NCBI GenBank assembly: GCA_011526565.1
Contig: WYBL01000047.1
Coordinates: 24,505-88,504 of the forward strand
Source of the DNA: Acidobacteriota bacterium
GTDB taxonomy: Bacteria; Acidobacteriota; Vicinamibacteria; Fen-336
Direction: 5' to 3'
DNA length: 64,000 nt
Below, one piece after another: positions 33,162 to 41,590 of this stretch; position 1 is the stretch's first letter, and each line of letters begins with the position of its first letter. The notes under the pieces are model-generated. The model made no database searches. It was not told where the DNA came from and was given only the letters and a program-made list of their open reading frames with translations. The translations under genes were made by a program, and so were the position numbers.

Positions 33162-33449
33162 ATGATCCGGGCGAGCGTTCGCGAGTTGAAGGCCAACGTG
33201 AGCCGTCGCGTGCGCGAAGCCGATGCGGGTCAGCACGTGGCGATCGCTGCCAGTGGCCGAGTCGTCGCGAAACTCACGACTCCGGCCGGTCGAGGCCGCC
33301 GACGCGGTGGGTCTCGCCTCGAGGCCCTGGTGGCGGCCGGCATCGCTCAGCCCCCGACCGAAACCGGCGACCCCACCCAGGGCTGGCCATCGATCCGGCT
33401 GGCCCGGGGAGCCGTGGCAGCCCTGGTCGAGGCCGACCGCGGCCAGTAG
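33162..33449 (+). CDS. Phd/YefM-family antitoxin, no toxin partner
   Basis: This 95-aa protein begins with MIRASVRELKANVSRRVREADAG, followed by VAIAASGRVVAKLTTP, the classic N-terminal DNA-binding half of Phd/YefM antitoxins. The C-terminal half is basic then acidic and would normally wrap a VapC, RelE or Doc toxin. No toxin frame follows: the next 113 bp hold only terminator-like repeats (GGGGCC/GGCCCC and CTCCC/GGGAG) before the convergent DUF429 gene. It may be a solitary regulator or a decayed module. Confidence 0.8.
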   Translation: MIRASVRELKANVSRRVREADAGQHVAIAASGRVVAKLTTPAGRGRRRGGSRLEALVAAGIAQPPTETGDPTQGWPSIRLARGAVAALVEADRGQ

Positions 33450-33562
33450 GCGCCGGGGCCGAACGAAGAGGGCCCCGCCTCCTCCCGTGAAGGGAGCGAG
33501 GTTCGCCCTGCCACTCCCCCAGAAGCGCCGTCTCGGGCGGGGACCGGGCTGACGGCGGACGG

Positions 33563-34738
33563 CTACCTGAAGAAGGACGGGAACGCGGCTCGGAAGGCCT
33601 GCTTGCGCGCCTTCGCGTCCTCGAGGTCCGGTCGCCAGGCCGGGTGCTTGGCAGTCGCTCCGACGTGGGCGTCCCAGCCTCCTCGGGAGCCGAGGAACAC
33701 CTTCGTGCAACCCGGTATCGGGCACGGGAACGCGCCTCCGGGAGTGTGGGCCGCTCGCGAAGGCCGCCGGACGGGTGGCCCCCCTGCCCGGGCCAGAAAG
33801 TGCGTCTCGGGTTGATCCAGGCGGACGCTTCCCGCGCCGAGGATGCCGCCCTCGGCGATGCGGTCTTCGAACGCGGGATCGACGAGCGGCGTCCCTTCCA
33901 ACACGCAGCGGAGCAGGCCGAGCGCCGTGACGCAAGCGTCGAACGCATCCTCGGAGGCCTCGGCCCACTGCAGGTCGTCGATTCGGACTCCGGCGCGAGA
34001 CACCCAGGACGAGCCTGCGCGCAACAGTTCCAGGAACGCGACCCGCGCCCCGGGTATGCCCTTCGAAACCGAGACGGCTGCACGCCGGTCGGCCGGCTGG
34101 TCGCTCGCGGCCAGCGCATAGCCCAGGCGAGGGTAGATCTCACCGAGGACGACGGGCGCTCTCGCCGCGACCTCCTCCGGCACGCCGTCGAAGGGCCAGA
34201 CCGCCACCCTGGAAGTGGACTCGCGCAGCGACCTCCAAAGGTCGATAGCTGAGCTGCCCACGGAGCCCGCAATCCCGCCCGCGATGAAGACCGGGTTGGC
34301 CCGGGCCGCGAGGTCGATGCGACGCATCGCGTCGATGCCCAGGCTCGCCATCTGCTGCTCGATGGCCTTGCGGCTTCCGGCCCCGGCCGGGACGACGACG
34401 AAGGGCCGCTCGGGCGACCACTGATCCGCGCCGGTGACCGGCTCCAGGGTCGTCGGTTCGATCTGCTGCAGCCAGGCTCGGAACGTCGGCTGGCCTGTCG
34501 CTCGCAGGAACGATGCCGGGAGCCCGAACGGGGCATCGAAGCCGACCAGGGCCGCACCGTCGCGTCCGGACTCGAGGTCGCCTGAGGCGCCCACTACCGA
34601 GTCCAGCGTCCATCCCCCGACCGGTGGCGCCAGCCGCCAGACCCGCCGCCCCTGAGGGGAGGCCGCATACACCTCGCGCTTGCCCCGGTTCTTCGACCAG
34701 TCCGCGCAGACGATCACGCGCCAGTCACTCGCGCTCAT
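33563..34738 (-). CDS. DUF429-family protein with C-terminal C2H2-like finger
   Basis: The 391-aa protein has an N-terminal RNase H-like DUF429 domain (residues 1-285) with acidic positions in VIVCADWSKN, GFDAPFGLP, EIYPRLGY and EDAFDACVTAL. A C-terminal extension carries C339-x4-C344-x13-H358-x6-H365, a spacing close to a C2H2 zinc finger and rare in bacteria. The biochemical role of DUF429 proteins is unknown; nuclease or predicted nucleic-acid binding is inferred from the fold. Its ATG overlaps the stop of the broken helicase frame by 4 nt, suggesting the pair once formed one operon. Confidence 0.75.
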   Translation of the reverse strand: MSASDWRVIVCADWSKNRGKREVYAASPQGRRVWRLAPPVGGWTLDSVVGASGDLESGRDGAALVGFDAPFGLPASFLRATGQPTFRAWLQQIEPTTLEPVTGADQWSPERPFVVVPAGAGSRKAIEQQMASLGIDAMRRIDLAARANPVFIAGGIAGSVGSSAIDLWRSLRESTSRVAVWPFDGVPEEVAARAPVVLGEIYPRLGYALAASDQPADRRAAVSVSKGIPGARVAFLELLRAGSSWVSRAGVRIDDLQWAEASEDAFDACVTALGLLRCVLEGTPLVDPAFEDRIAEGGILGAGSVRLDQPETHFLARAGGPPVRRPSRAAHTPGGAFPCPIPGCTKVFLGSRGGWDAHVGATAKHPAWRPDLEDAKARKQAFRAAFPSFFR

Positions 34739-35060
34739 GGCTTCAGAGCGCGCGCGGCCTGGACCGCGTCCACCTGGTGGCGGTGCAGGCGCAGGGGCCG
34801 CCCGGGGTCGTCCTTCTCGGACTTGACCCGGAAGACCCGCGAGCACTCCGGGTGGAGCAGGCCCGAAGACACGAGGTCGTCGATCCAGCCCCCTCGGCGA
34901 AAGCCGGGTTGAGGCCGATGCGGGCCTCCGGCCACAACAGGCCGGCCTTCAGCTCGTCGTCGACGGCCTGGCGCAGGCGCTCGTCGCGGATCGAGATGAA
35001 GGAGCGCACGTAGGCCCCGTAATCGTCGATGACCCGCCTGCGCAGCTCGAAGACGTTCAT
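34735..35060 (-). pseudogene. Frameshifted N-terminal remnant of a large DEAD/DEAH helicase
   Basis: The ATG at 35060 opens MNVFELRRRVIDDYGAYVRSF, and the homologous frame continues through LWPEARIGLNPAFAEG. After a missing base in a G-run (about 34890) a second frame continues GWIDDLVSSGLLHPECSRVF and then PLRLHRHQVDAVQAAR. This is the conserved N-terminus of very large helicases with a C-terminal DUF1998 domain, which occur in phage-defence loci. The text stops just before where Walker A (TGTGSGKS) should start, so the ATPase core is lost. The end of the second frame overlaps the DUF429 start by 4 nt. The single-base shift could also be an assembly error, but the truncation could not. Confidence 0.65.
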
Positions 35061-35062
35061 GG

Positions 35063-35088
35063 ATCCGGACCTCGTTGGAGGTCCGGAT
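35063..35088 (-). promoter_or_regulatory. Perfect 11-bp hairpin over the ribosome site of the helicase remnant
   Basis: ATCCGGACCTC-GTTG-GAGGTCCGGAT is a perfect inverted repeat ending 3 bp before the ATG at 35060. In the transcript its 3' arm contains the GAGGT that would serve as Shine-Dalgarno, so a folded leader would hide the ribosome site. It could equally be a DNA operator. Confidence 0.5.
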
Positions 35089-35147
35089 ACTAACCGAACG
35101 AGTTGGCCGCTCGCGCCCCTGGCACGGGTGTCAGGGGTGGCGCGCGG

Positions 35148-36473
35148 TCAGCGCTTCGCGGGGCGGGCGGTCAGGAAGTCGGCGGCGAGGTGAGCCAGGG
35201 TGCGGGCGCCCGTGGGGAGCGCCGCTTCGTCGAGGAAGAAGCGGGGCGAGTGGTTGCTGGCGGCCGTCTCGACCTGGTCCTTCGGGGTGACGCCGACGAT
35301 CACGAACAGGCCGGGGACCGCGTTGGCGTAGAACGAGAAGTCCTCCGCGCCGGTCACCTTGGGGAGTTCGACCACCGGGGCCACGCGCTGCAGGGTCGGC
35401 AGCATGCGCTGGGTCAGCTCGGCCTGGTTGGCGGTCACCGGGTAGCCGCGCTCGATGCGCACGTCGACCTTCGCGCCGTGGGCCTCGGCGAGGTTTTCGG
35501 CGATCCGGCGCAGGCGCGCGTGGATGTCGTCGCGCATCGCCTCGTCGAAGGTGCGGATGGTGCCGACCAGCCGCGCGCGGTCGGGGATGATGTTGTTGCG
35601 CACGCCGGCCTCGAACTGGCCGACGGTGACGACCGCGGGCTCCTTGGTGATGTTCTGGGTGCGCGAGATGATGGTCTGGATCGCGCTGACCATCTCCGCG
35701 CCGATCGCGATCGGGTCGATGCCCGTCCAGGGCGTGGACCCGTGGGTCTGGCGGCCGTGGATCACGATCTCGAAGCGGTCGGCCGAAGCCAGCAGCGGGC
35801 CGCTGCGGTAGCCGATGACGCCGGTCGGCACCCGCGCGAAGTAGTGCAGGCCGAACACGGCGTCGGGCTTCGGGTCGGCGAAGACGCCTTCCTTCAGCAT
35901 CAGCTCGGCGCCGGCGGGCTGCTCCTCGATCGGCACGCTCTCTTCCGCCGGCTGGAACACGAGCAGCACCTTGCCGGGGAGCTGCGCCTTCACGGCGACC
36001 AGCGCCTCGGCCGCGGCGAGCAGGGTCGCGACGTGGCCGTCGTGACCGCAGGCGTGCATCACGCCGACGGTCTTGCCCTCCCAGCTCGCCGTCGCCTTGC
36101 TGGCGAACGGGAGGTCGACCTCCTCGGTGACCGGCAGCGCGTCCATGTCCGCGCGCAGCGCGACCACCGGCCCGGGCTTGCCGCCCTCGATCAGCGCCAC
36201 CACGCCGGTGCGGGCGATGCCCGTGCGCGGCTGCAGGCCCATCGCGCGCAGCCGCTCGGCCACGAACTTCGCCGTCTCCACCTCGCGGTTGCCGAGTTCC
36301 GGGTTGGCGTGAAGGTGGCGCCGCCACTCGATCAGCTTCGGCTGCATCTCCTGCAGACGCGCGTCGATCTCGCGGGACAGCGCCGAGGCCGGCGCCTGCG
36401 CGGCGGCCGAGCCGGCGAGGACGGAGGCGAAGAAGCACGACGCGGCGACGGCGAACGAGCGGCGGGAAGACAA
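35148..36473 (-). CDS. Exported M20D amidohydrolase
   Basis: This 441-aa metallopeptidase-fold amidohydrolase of the M20D group (IAA-amino-acid and N-acyl amino-acid hydrolases) has metal-ligand motifs including HACGHDGH, FQPAEES and GAEDFSFY. A signal peptide (SSRRSFAVAASCFFASVLAGSAAAQA) precedes the enzyme, so it acts in the periplasm or outside. The TTG at 36473 is used because AAAGGAAA sits about 9 nt upstream and the signal peptide starts right there. An Arg-rich frame extends upstream without homology. Substrate unknown; hippurate or N-acyl amino acids are the usual choices. Confidence 0.88.
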   Translation of the reverse strand: MSSRRSFAVAASCFFASVLAGSAAAQAPASALSREIDARLQEMQPKLIEWRRHLHANPELGNREVETAKFVAERLRAMGLQPRTGIARTGVVALIEGGKPGPVVALRADMDALPVTEEVDLPFASKATASWEGKTVGVMHACGHDGHVATLLAAAEALVAVKAQLPGKVLLVFQPAEESVPIEEQPAGAELMLKEGVFADPKPDAVFGLHYFARVPTGVIGYRSGPLLASADRFEIVIHGRQTHGSTPWTGIDPIAIGAEMVSAIQTIISRTQNITKEPAVVTVGQFEAGVRNNIIPDRARLVGTIRTFDEAMRDDIHARLRRIAENLAEAHGAKVDVRIERGYPVTANQAELTQRMLPTLQRVAPVVELPKVTGAEDFSFYANAVPGLFVIVGVTPKDQVETAASNHSPRFFLDEAALPTGARTLAHLAADFLTARPAKR

Positions 36474-36526
36474 GGGCGGGTTTCCTTTCCGGGCGTGAAG
36501 CGCGAGGCGGGGAGAGCGGGGCGCCC

Positions 36527-36838
36527 TCAGTCGTCGAGGCTCTTGTCCTCGTTCTCCTTGTACATGTACTTCACGTTGTCCTTCATCAGCAGGATGTTGG
36601 GGGCATCCGTGCGGTGGACCTTCAGCGCCAGCCGGTCGTACCACTCGATGACGCCGCGCAGCTCCTCGCCGTCCTTGAGGACGATGACCATGCGCGTCTT
36701 GTTGTCCATCTGCTTCTTGTAATAGAAGGCCTCGGCGCTGGTCTGGTCGGGAGGCACCTGCTTGCGCGGGCGGAAGGCCTTGGGCGGCTGGTAGTCCTTG
36801 AGGTCGGAGAGATCGGGACGGATCAGCTTGCGGTTCAT
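36527..36838 (-). CDS. hfq: RNA chaperone Hfq, long N-terminal form
   Basis: The 103-aa protein carries an Sm fold at about residues 40-97. It has an Sm1-like MVIVLKDGEELRGVIEWYDRLALKVH and a NILLMKDNVKYMYK segment in place of the usual Sm2 (K/R-H). A basic, Pro-rich 38-residue N-terminal extension (KLIRPDLSDLKDYQPPKAFRPRKQ) is longer than in enterobacterial Hfq. Such divergent Hfq proteins are known in Acidobacteria. It should bind small RNAs and mRNAs as a hexamer, but the altered Sm2 implies different RNA contacts. The 159 bp upstream, to the holB stop, contain its promoter region, but no confident box could be assigned. Confidence 0.85.
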   Translation of the reverse strand: MNRKLIRPDLSDLKDYQPPKAFRPRKQVPPDQTSAEAFYYKKQMDNKTRMVIVLKDGEELRGVIEWYDRLALKVHRTDAPNILLMKDNVKYMYKENEDKSLDD

Positions 36839-36997
36839 GTCGTTTGTCTCGACTCCTCGTCGGCGGGGCAGGCCCCCCGGGGCGGACTGGAGAGGGGCCG
36901 TCGCGAGGCGCGGGGCGGTCCGGTCTCCTGTGAAGGTTCGGATTGACTCTAGGTATCACGAAGCCGGCGCCCCGCGCAAGGGCGGGCCGCGGGTCCT

Positions 36998-38104
36998 TCA
37001 GCGGGCGGGGACCCCCGCCAGCAGCGCGTCGAGGGTCAGCGGGACGTTCGCGTTGGCGTCGAGCGCCTGCAGCGCGGCCGCCGCGCGCTCGGCGATCTCC
37101 ACCGCGCGGGCGCCGAGGGGGCCGGCCGCGACCGCCGCCAGCGCCTCGGCGTGGCGCGGGCTGCGCAGCGCCTCGGCGGCCACGCCGGCCCGGGCCGCGG
37201 CGACGTCGCGCATCAGCGAGCGCAGGGCGAGCGCGGCGGTGCGCTCCTTGCCCGTCAGGGCGCCCCGCAGCACGAGCGCCTCGCGCGCCGGAGCGCCCTG
37301 GGCGAGCCACGCGACCAGCGCGTCCTCGAGCTCGAGGAAGCCCTCGCGCAGCAGGTCGAGCGCGCGTCCCGGGCTGCCCTCGCTGAGGGCGGCGCAGCGG
37401 GCCAGCCGCTCGGCATCGCCTTCCGCTCCCCGCAGGGCCGCGGCGACGTCCTCCGCCGCCAGCGGACCGAAGGCGATCTCGGGGCAGCGCGAGCGCACCG
37501 TCGGCAGCAGCACCTCGGGCTGGTGGGTGACGAGGATCGCCCAGCTCGTCGAGCGCGGCTCTTCGAAGACCTTGAGCAGCGCGTTCTGCGACGCGGCGTT
37601 CATGCCGTGGGCATCGACCAGGATCGCCACGCGGCGCCGCGCCTCGAACGGCGCCTCCTGCAGGAAGGCCCCCGCCTCCCGCAACTGGTCGACCTTGAGC
37701 ACCGCGCGGCGCGCCGAGGCGGCCGCGCCGTCCTCGCCTTTCTTGCGCGACGGGTAGACCACCAGCACGTCGGGCGTGGGCCGCACGTTCTCCTCGAACT
37801 CGGGGGCCGTGCCGCGCTCGATCGCCTGCCGCCGCTCCAGGTCCTGCCGGCGCTCGACCGCTTCCTCCACCGTGAACGGCGCCTCGGCGAGGTGGCGGCA
37901 GGACCGGCAGCGCCCGCACGGGCGCTCCGCCGCGGACCGGGCCTCGCACTGCAGCGCCTGGGCGAGAGCGCGCGCCACCAATCGCTTGCCGACGCCGTCG
38001 GGGCCGACGAACAGCAGCGACTGCGGCACGCGGTCGCGCTCGAGCAGGCGCTCGAGCACGTCCTTGACGCGGGCATGGCCGCGGACCTCGGGGGCGAGGC
38101 TCAC
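36998..38104 (-). CDS. holB: DNA polymerase III delta-prime subunit
   Basis: This 368-aa clamp-loader subunit has a Walker A GPDGVGKR (about 32-39), a zinc-binding cluster C-x8-C-x2-C-x2-C (EARSAAERPCGRCRSC), an NALLKVFEEP motif with the sensor-1 SRC downstream, and a C-terminal helical domain. The retained Walker A is typical of the bacterial delta-prime/gamma family, although the delta-prime subunit itself is often ATPase-inactive. The GTG start overlaps the tmk stop by 4 nt, the usual tmk-holB arrangement in bacteria. Confidence 0.9.
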   Translation of the reverse strand: MSLAPEVRGHARVKDVLERLLERDRVPQSLLFVGPDGVGKRLVARALAQALQCEARSAAERPCGRCRSCRHLAEAPFTVEEAVERRQDLERRQAIERGTAPEFEENVRPTPDVLVVYPSRKKGEDGAAASARRAVLKVDQLREAGAFLQEAPFEARRRVAILVDAHGMNAASQNALLKVFEEPRSTSWAILVTHQPEVLLPTVRSRCPEIAFGPLAAEDVAAALRGAEGDAERLARCAALSEGSPGRALDLLREGFLELEDALVAWLAQGAPAREALVLRGALTGKERTAALALRSLMRDVAAARAGVAAEALRSPRHAEALAAVAAGPLGARAVEIAERAAAALQALDANANVPLTLDALLAGVPAR

Positions 38105-38709
38105 CGCGGCCACTCCCCCGCCGCCGCCGCGACACGCGCGGCGACCTCGTCCTCTCCCCCGGTCGCGTCCACGACGCGCCACCTCGCGGGATCGGCCGCG
38201 GCCATCGCGTGGTAGCCCGCGCGCACCCGCTCGTGGAAGGCGACGTCTTCCGCCTCCAGGCGGTCGGGCCCGCCCGCGCGGGAGCGGGCGCGGGAGAGCC
38301 CCGCCTCCACGGGCAGGTCCAGCAGCAGGATCAGGTCCGGCCGCAGGCCGCCCGTCGCGAAGGCGGCGATACGCTGGAGCGCGTCGAGGTCGAGGCCGCG
38401 GCCGTAGCCCTGGTACGCGAGGCTCGACTCGACGTAGCGGTCGCAGATCACGACCTGCCCCGCGGCCAGCGCCGGCCGCAGCCGCTCGCTCACGTGCTGG
38501 GCGCGGTCGGCGAAGAACAGCAGCGACTCGGCGGCGGCAGCGACCGGGTGCGGGTGCTTCGTCAGCAGCAACTCGCGCACGCCGCGCCCGAGCTCGGTCC
38601 CGCCCGGCTCGCGCGTCAGCAGCGCGCGCGCGCCGAAGCGCGCGGCGAAGCGCGCCGCCTGCGTGCTCTTCCCGCTGCCCTCGATTCCTTCGAACGTGCA
38701 GAACGGCAT
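38101..38709 (-). CDS. tmk: Thymidylate kinase
   Basis: Tmk phosphorylates dTMP to dTDP for DNA synthesis. The 202-aa protein has the P-loop GIEGSGKST at 8-16, the TREPGGTELG motif, CDRYVESSLAYQG with the catalytic DR pair, and a LILLLDLP strand before the Arg-rich lid. Length and motifs match the bacterial family. It is translationally coupled to holB, and it diverges from the SDR gene at 38791 with an 81-bp gap. Confidence 0.93.
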   Translation of the reverse strand: MPFCTFEGIEGSGKSTQAARFAARFGARALLTREPGGTELGRGVRELLLTKHPHPVAAAAESLLFFADRAQHVSERLRPALAAGQVVICDRYVESSLAYQGYGRGLDLDALQRIAAFATGGLRPDLILLLDLPVEAGLSRARSRAGGPDRLEAEDVAFHERVRAGYHAMAAADPARWRVVDATGGEDEVAARVAAAAGEWPR

Positions 38710-38790
38710 GGTCGGCGGATTCTACGCGGCGCACCGCCCCGGGCGCGCCGCCTTGCGCCCGCGGCCGGCGGGCTGCTAGCGTCCCGGCCC

Positions 38791-39552
38791 ATGAAGCGTC
38801 TGGGGCTCGAGGGGCGTCGGGTGCTGGTCACCGGAGGCTCGCGCGGGATCGGCCGGGCCACCGTCCGCATGCTCGGCGAGGCCGGGGCGAAGATCGCCGT
38901 GCACTACGCGCGCGAGGCCGAGGCGGCGCAGGCCGCGGTCGACGAAGCCGTGGCGGCAGGCGGTGCGGCGGAGGCCTTCGGCGCCGACCTGCAGCGGCCG
39001 GAGGCGTGCGCGGCGCTCGTCGAGCAGGTGCTGCAGCGCTTCGGCGGCCTCGACGGCCTGGTCGTCAATCACGGCGTGTGGGAGCCGGCGCCGATCGAGC
39101 GCCTGGACGCCGCGACCTGGGAGCGCACGCTGGACCTGAACCTGGGCGCGGCCTTCGCGGTCGCGGCGCCCGTCGCCCGCCACATGCGCGAGCGTGGCAG
39201 CGGCGCCATCGTCCTGGTCGCATCGACCGCCGGGCAGCGTGGCGAGGCCGGTTATGCGCCCTACGCGGCATCGAAGGCCGGGCTGATCGCGCTCACCAAG
39301 TCGCTCGCCTCGGAGCTGGCCCCGGCGGTACGCGTCAACGCCGTGGCGCCCGGCTGGGTGATGACCGACATGAGCCGCGACGCGCTGCTCGGGCCCGACG
39401 GCCCGGCCGCCCTGCGCAAGATCCCGATGGGCCGCGCCGGCGAGGCGGAAGAACTCGCCGGGCCGATCGCGTTCCTGCTCTCGGACCTCGCCTCGTACCT
39501 CTACGGCGAGGTGCTCTGCGCCAACGGCGGCGCGGTGATGGCCTCGGGCTAG
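38791..39552 (+). CDS. SDR-family oxidoreductase (FabG-like)
   Basis: This 253-aa classical short-chain dehydrogenase has the cofactor motif TGGSRGIG at 14-21, NHG near residue 90 (the NAG motif, with a His), catalytic Ser in VASTAG, and YAPYAASKAG with the Tyr-x3-Lys pair. The C-terminus ANGGAVMASG matches FabG-like 3-oxoacyl reductases. Substrate class cannot be decided: fatty-acid synthesis or a secondary alcohol are the main options. It stands alone on the plus strand and its stop overlaps the convergent DUF4388-like gene by 4 bp. Confidence 0.85.
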   Translation: MKRLGLEGRRVLVTGGSRGIGRATVRMLGEAGAKIAVHYAREAEAAQAAVDEAVAAGGAAEAFGADLQRPEACAALVEQVLQRFGGLDGLVVNHGVWEPAPIERLDAATWERTLDLNLGAAFAVAAPVARHMRERGSGAIVLVASTAGQRGEAGYAPYAASKAGLIALTKSLASELAPAVRVNAVAPGWVMTDMSRDALLGPDGPAALRKIPMGRAGEAEELAGPIAFLLSDLASYLYGEVLCANGGAVMASG

Positions 39553-40625
39553 GTGGGCTGCGCCACGCCGCGGGTGGCCGCAGCCTGGCGCGCGTAACGT
39601 TCGACGGTTCGCGCCAGCGTGCCGTGGATCAGCGTGGCGGGCTGCGAGCGGTCGCCGACCAGCACCAGCACCTCGCGGGTGGGAGCCGACAGCACCGCCA
39701 CCGCGAAGTTGTCGCGGCTCGAGATCTCGACCGCGAGCAGTTCGTCGCCGCCGGCCTCGATCACGTCGCGCAGGTACGAGAGGAACGACGGCAGCTTCTC
39801 GGCGAGCAGGGCCGTCGGGATCGCCTGGTTGCCGCGCACGCGGCGGGCGACGGTCGCGCCGGTGTAGAGGTCGACGAACGCCGCGTAGATCGCCGACGGC
39901 AGCTCGGTCTGGACGCGGTCCAGCGTGCGCGCGCGCAGCGCCGCCTCTTCGTCGGCGATCTGCTCCGCCGGCATCGCGTCGGGCCGGTCCAGCCCCTTGC
40001 TGCCGCCCGCTTCGCCGGGCATCTCGCTGCGCGAGCGCCACGCCTCGCGCGAGAACTCGGAGACGAAGGCGGTCGCGGGCGTGCCCCTCCGCAGCGCCGC
40101 CTCGAGGCGCTCGCGGGCCTCGCCCTTCTCGAGCGTCGCGCCGCCGGAGGTCTCCCAGTACGTGTTCGAGAGGCGGCCCGCCACGATCAGCAGCAGCGCC
40201 GTGCCCGGCTCGGTCTGGATCTCGACGATGCCCGTGTGCAGCTCGGTCTCGAGCTGGGTCAGCAGCTCCTGCAGGTCCTCGACCGCAACCAAGGGGTCGG
40301 CCAGCTTGCGCCGGTTGGAGATGCCGCGCAACAGGTGAGCAGCGTCCATGGGCAGTTCGTAGACACTGACGCTGCCCTCCAGGTTGGCGATCTGGGAGCG
40401 CAGCTTGGCGAAGGCCTGGGCCCCGTGGAACGCGAGGTTGCCCTCCCGGTAGATCACGTTCACTTCGTTGCCGAAGTAGTACAGGATCATGCCCGCGCCG
40501 CCGGAGAGCTTGACTTCCGCGAACCCGGTCAGGCCCGACCGCTGACACGACTGCAGCAGGTCATCCAGGCTCACGCGGCCCGGGCGGAGTTCGAAGGAGT
40601 GGAGGAATTTTCGGCCGGCGAACAT
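39549..40625 (-). CDS. DUF4388-like regulatory protein
   Basis: This 358-aa cytoplasmic protein begins with a DUF4388-type domain (about residues 14-90; ELRPGRVSLDDLLQSCQRSGLTGFAEV and then YYFGNEVNVIYREG), which occurs beside response regulators and GTPases in Myxococcota and Acidobacteria and is thought to mediate protein interactions. A helical middle region and a C-terminal roadblock/profilin-like stretch (SFLSYLRDVIEAGGDELLAVEI) follow. The ATG at 40625 was chosen over one 15 codons earlier because homology starts there. It diverges from the reductase gene at 40691. Confidence 0.7.
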   Translation of the reverse strand: MFAGRKFLHSFELRPGRVSLDDLLQSCQRSGLTGFAEVKLSGGAGMILYYFGNEVNVIYREGNLAFHGAQAFAKLRSQIANLEGSVSVYELPMDAAHLLRGISNRRKLADPLVAVEDLQELLTQLETELHTGIVEIQTEPGTALLLIVAGRLSNTYWETSGGATLEKGEARERLEAALRRGTPATAFVSEFSREAWRSRSEMPGEAGGSKGLDRPDAMPAEQIADEEAALRARTLDRVQTELPSAIYAAFVDLYTGATVARRVRGNQAIPTALLAEKLPSFLSYLRDVIEAGGDELLAVEISSRDNFAVAVLSAPTREVLVLVGDRSQPATLIHGTLARTVERYARQAAATRGVAQPT

Positions 40626-40690
40626 GGGGTTGCCCCGGAGGGAGCAAAAGTGATGCCGCATGTTAGGCACGTCATCGAGGCGACGTCAAC

Positions 40691-41590
40691 GTGAACGCCC
40701 GGGTGTTGGTGACGGGCGCCGGCGGCCTGCTGGGCGGGGCCCTGTGCCAGGAACTCGCCACGCTCGGCCTCCTCGTCACCGCCGGCATCCGGTCGGCGCC
40801 GGCCCCGACCGGCTTCCCGACCGCCCGCTACGACCTCGAGCGGCCCGAGACCGCGAGCCCCGCCCTCGCCGCCTCCCGCGCCGAGGTGGTGATCCACTGC
40901 GCGGCCCTCGCCGACGCCGACGCCTGCGAACGCGATCCTGGGCGAGCGCGATCCCTGAACGTCGAGGCGACCGAGGCGCTGGCCGAGGCTTGCGCGCGGG
41001 CCGGGGCCCGGCTCGCCTTCGTCTCCACGGATCTGGTCTTCGGCGCCGAGTCCGACCCCGGGCTGCGAAGCGAGGACTACCCCGCGCGGCCGCTCTCCGC
41101 CTACGGGCGCACCAAGCTGGCCGCCGAAGGGATCGCGCTGCGCGTGCGGGGCAACGCCGTTTTCCGGGTCGCGCTGGTCACCGGCCGCGGGCACGGCCCT
41201 CGCGGTTCGGCCACGGAAGCCGTGGCCTGGGCGCTCGGCGCCGGACGCCCGCTGCGGCTGTTCGACGACCAGTACCGCACCCCGGTCGACCCGCGGTCGC
41301 TGGCGCGACTGTTCGCGTCGTGGGCGGCCGGCGCCCACGACGGCCTCTTCCACGCGGGAGGGCCGGAGCGGGTCAGCCGGCTCGAGCTCGGCCGACGGGT
41401 GGCGACGACGCTGGGCCTCCCCGTCGAGCGCATCGCGGCGGTGGGCCAGGACGACGTGCCCGCCATCGCCGCGCGGCCGAAGCAGGCGGCGATGGACTCG
41501 GGGCGCGCGCGGCGCCTGTTCGGCTGGGAGCCGGAGCCGCTGCTGGCGGCGATTCGCGCCGGCCGGTCGTCTACGGCGTCGGGAGCTTGA
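40691..41590 (+). CDS. RmlD-like dTDP-4-dehydrorhamnose reductase / extended SDR
   Basis: This 299-aa NAD(P)-binding sugar reductase has Rossmann TGAGGLLGGAL at 8-18, a NVEATEALAEAC helix, catalytic STDLVF and YGRTKLAAE (Tyr-x3-Lys), and a C-terminal substrate domain with HAGGPERVSRLELG. It resembles RmlD, which makes dTDP-L-rhamnose for cell-surface glycans, but the neighbouring rml genes are absent, so the exact sugar is unproven. A GTG start is used. Its last 20 bp overlap the convergent CNBD-FHA gene. Confidence 0.78.
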   Translation: MNARVLVTGAGGLLGGALCQELATLGLLVTAGIRSAPAPTGFPTARYDLERPETASPALAASRAEVVIHCAALADADACERDPGRARSLNVEATEALAEACARAGARLAFVSTDLVFGAESDPGLRSEDYPARPLSAYGRTKLAAEGIALRVRGNAVFRVALVTGRGHGPRGSATEAVAWALGAGRPLRLFDDQYRTPVDPRSLARLFASWAAGAHDGLFHAGGPERVSRLELGRRVATTLGLPVERIAAVGQDDVPAIAARPKQAAMDSGRARRLFGWEPEPLLAAIRAGRSSTASGA

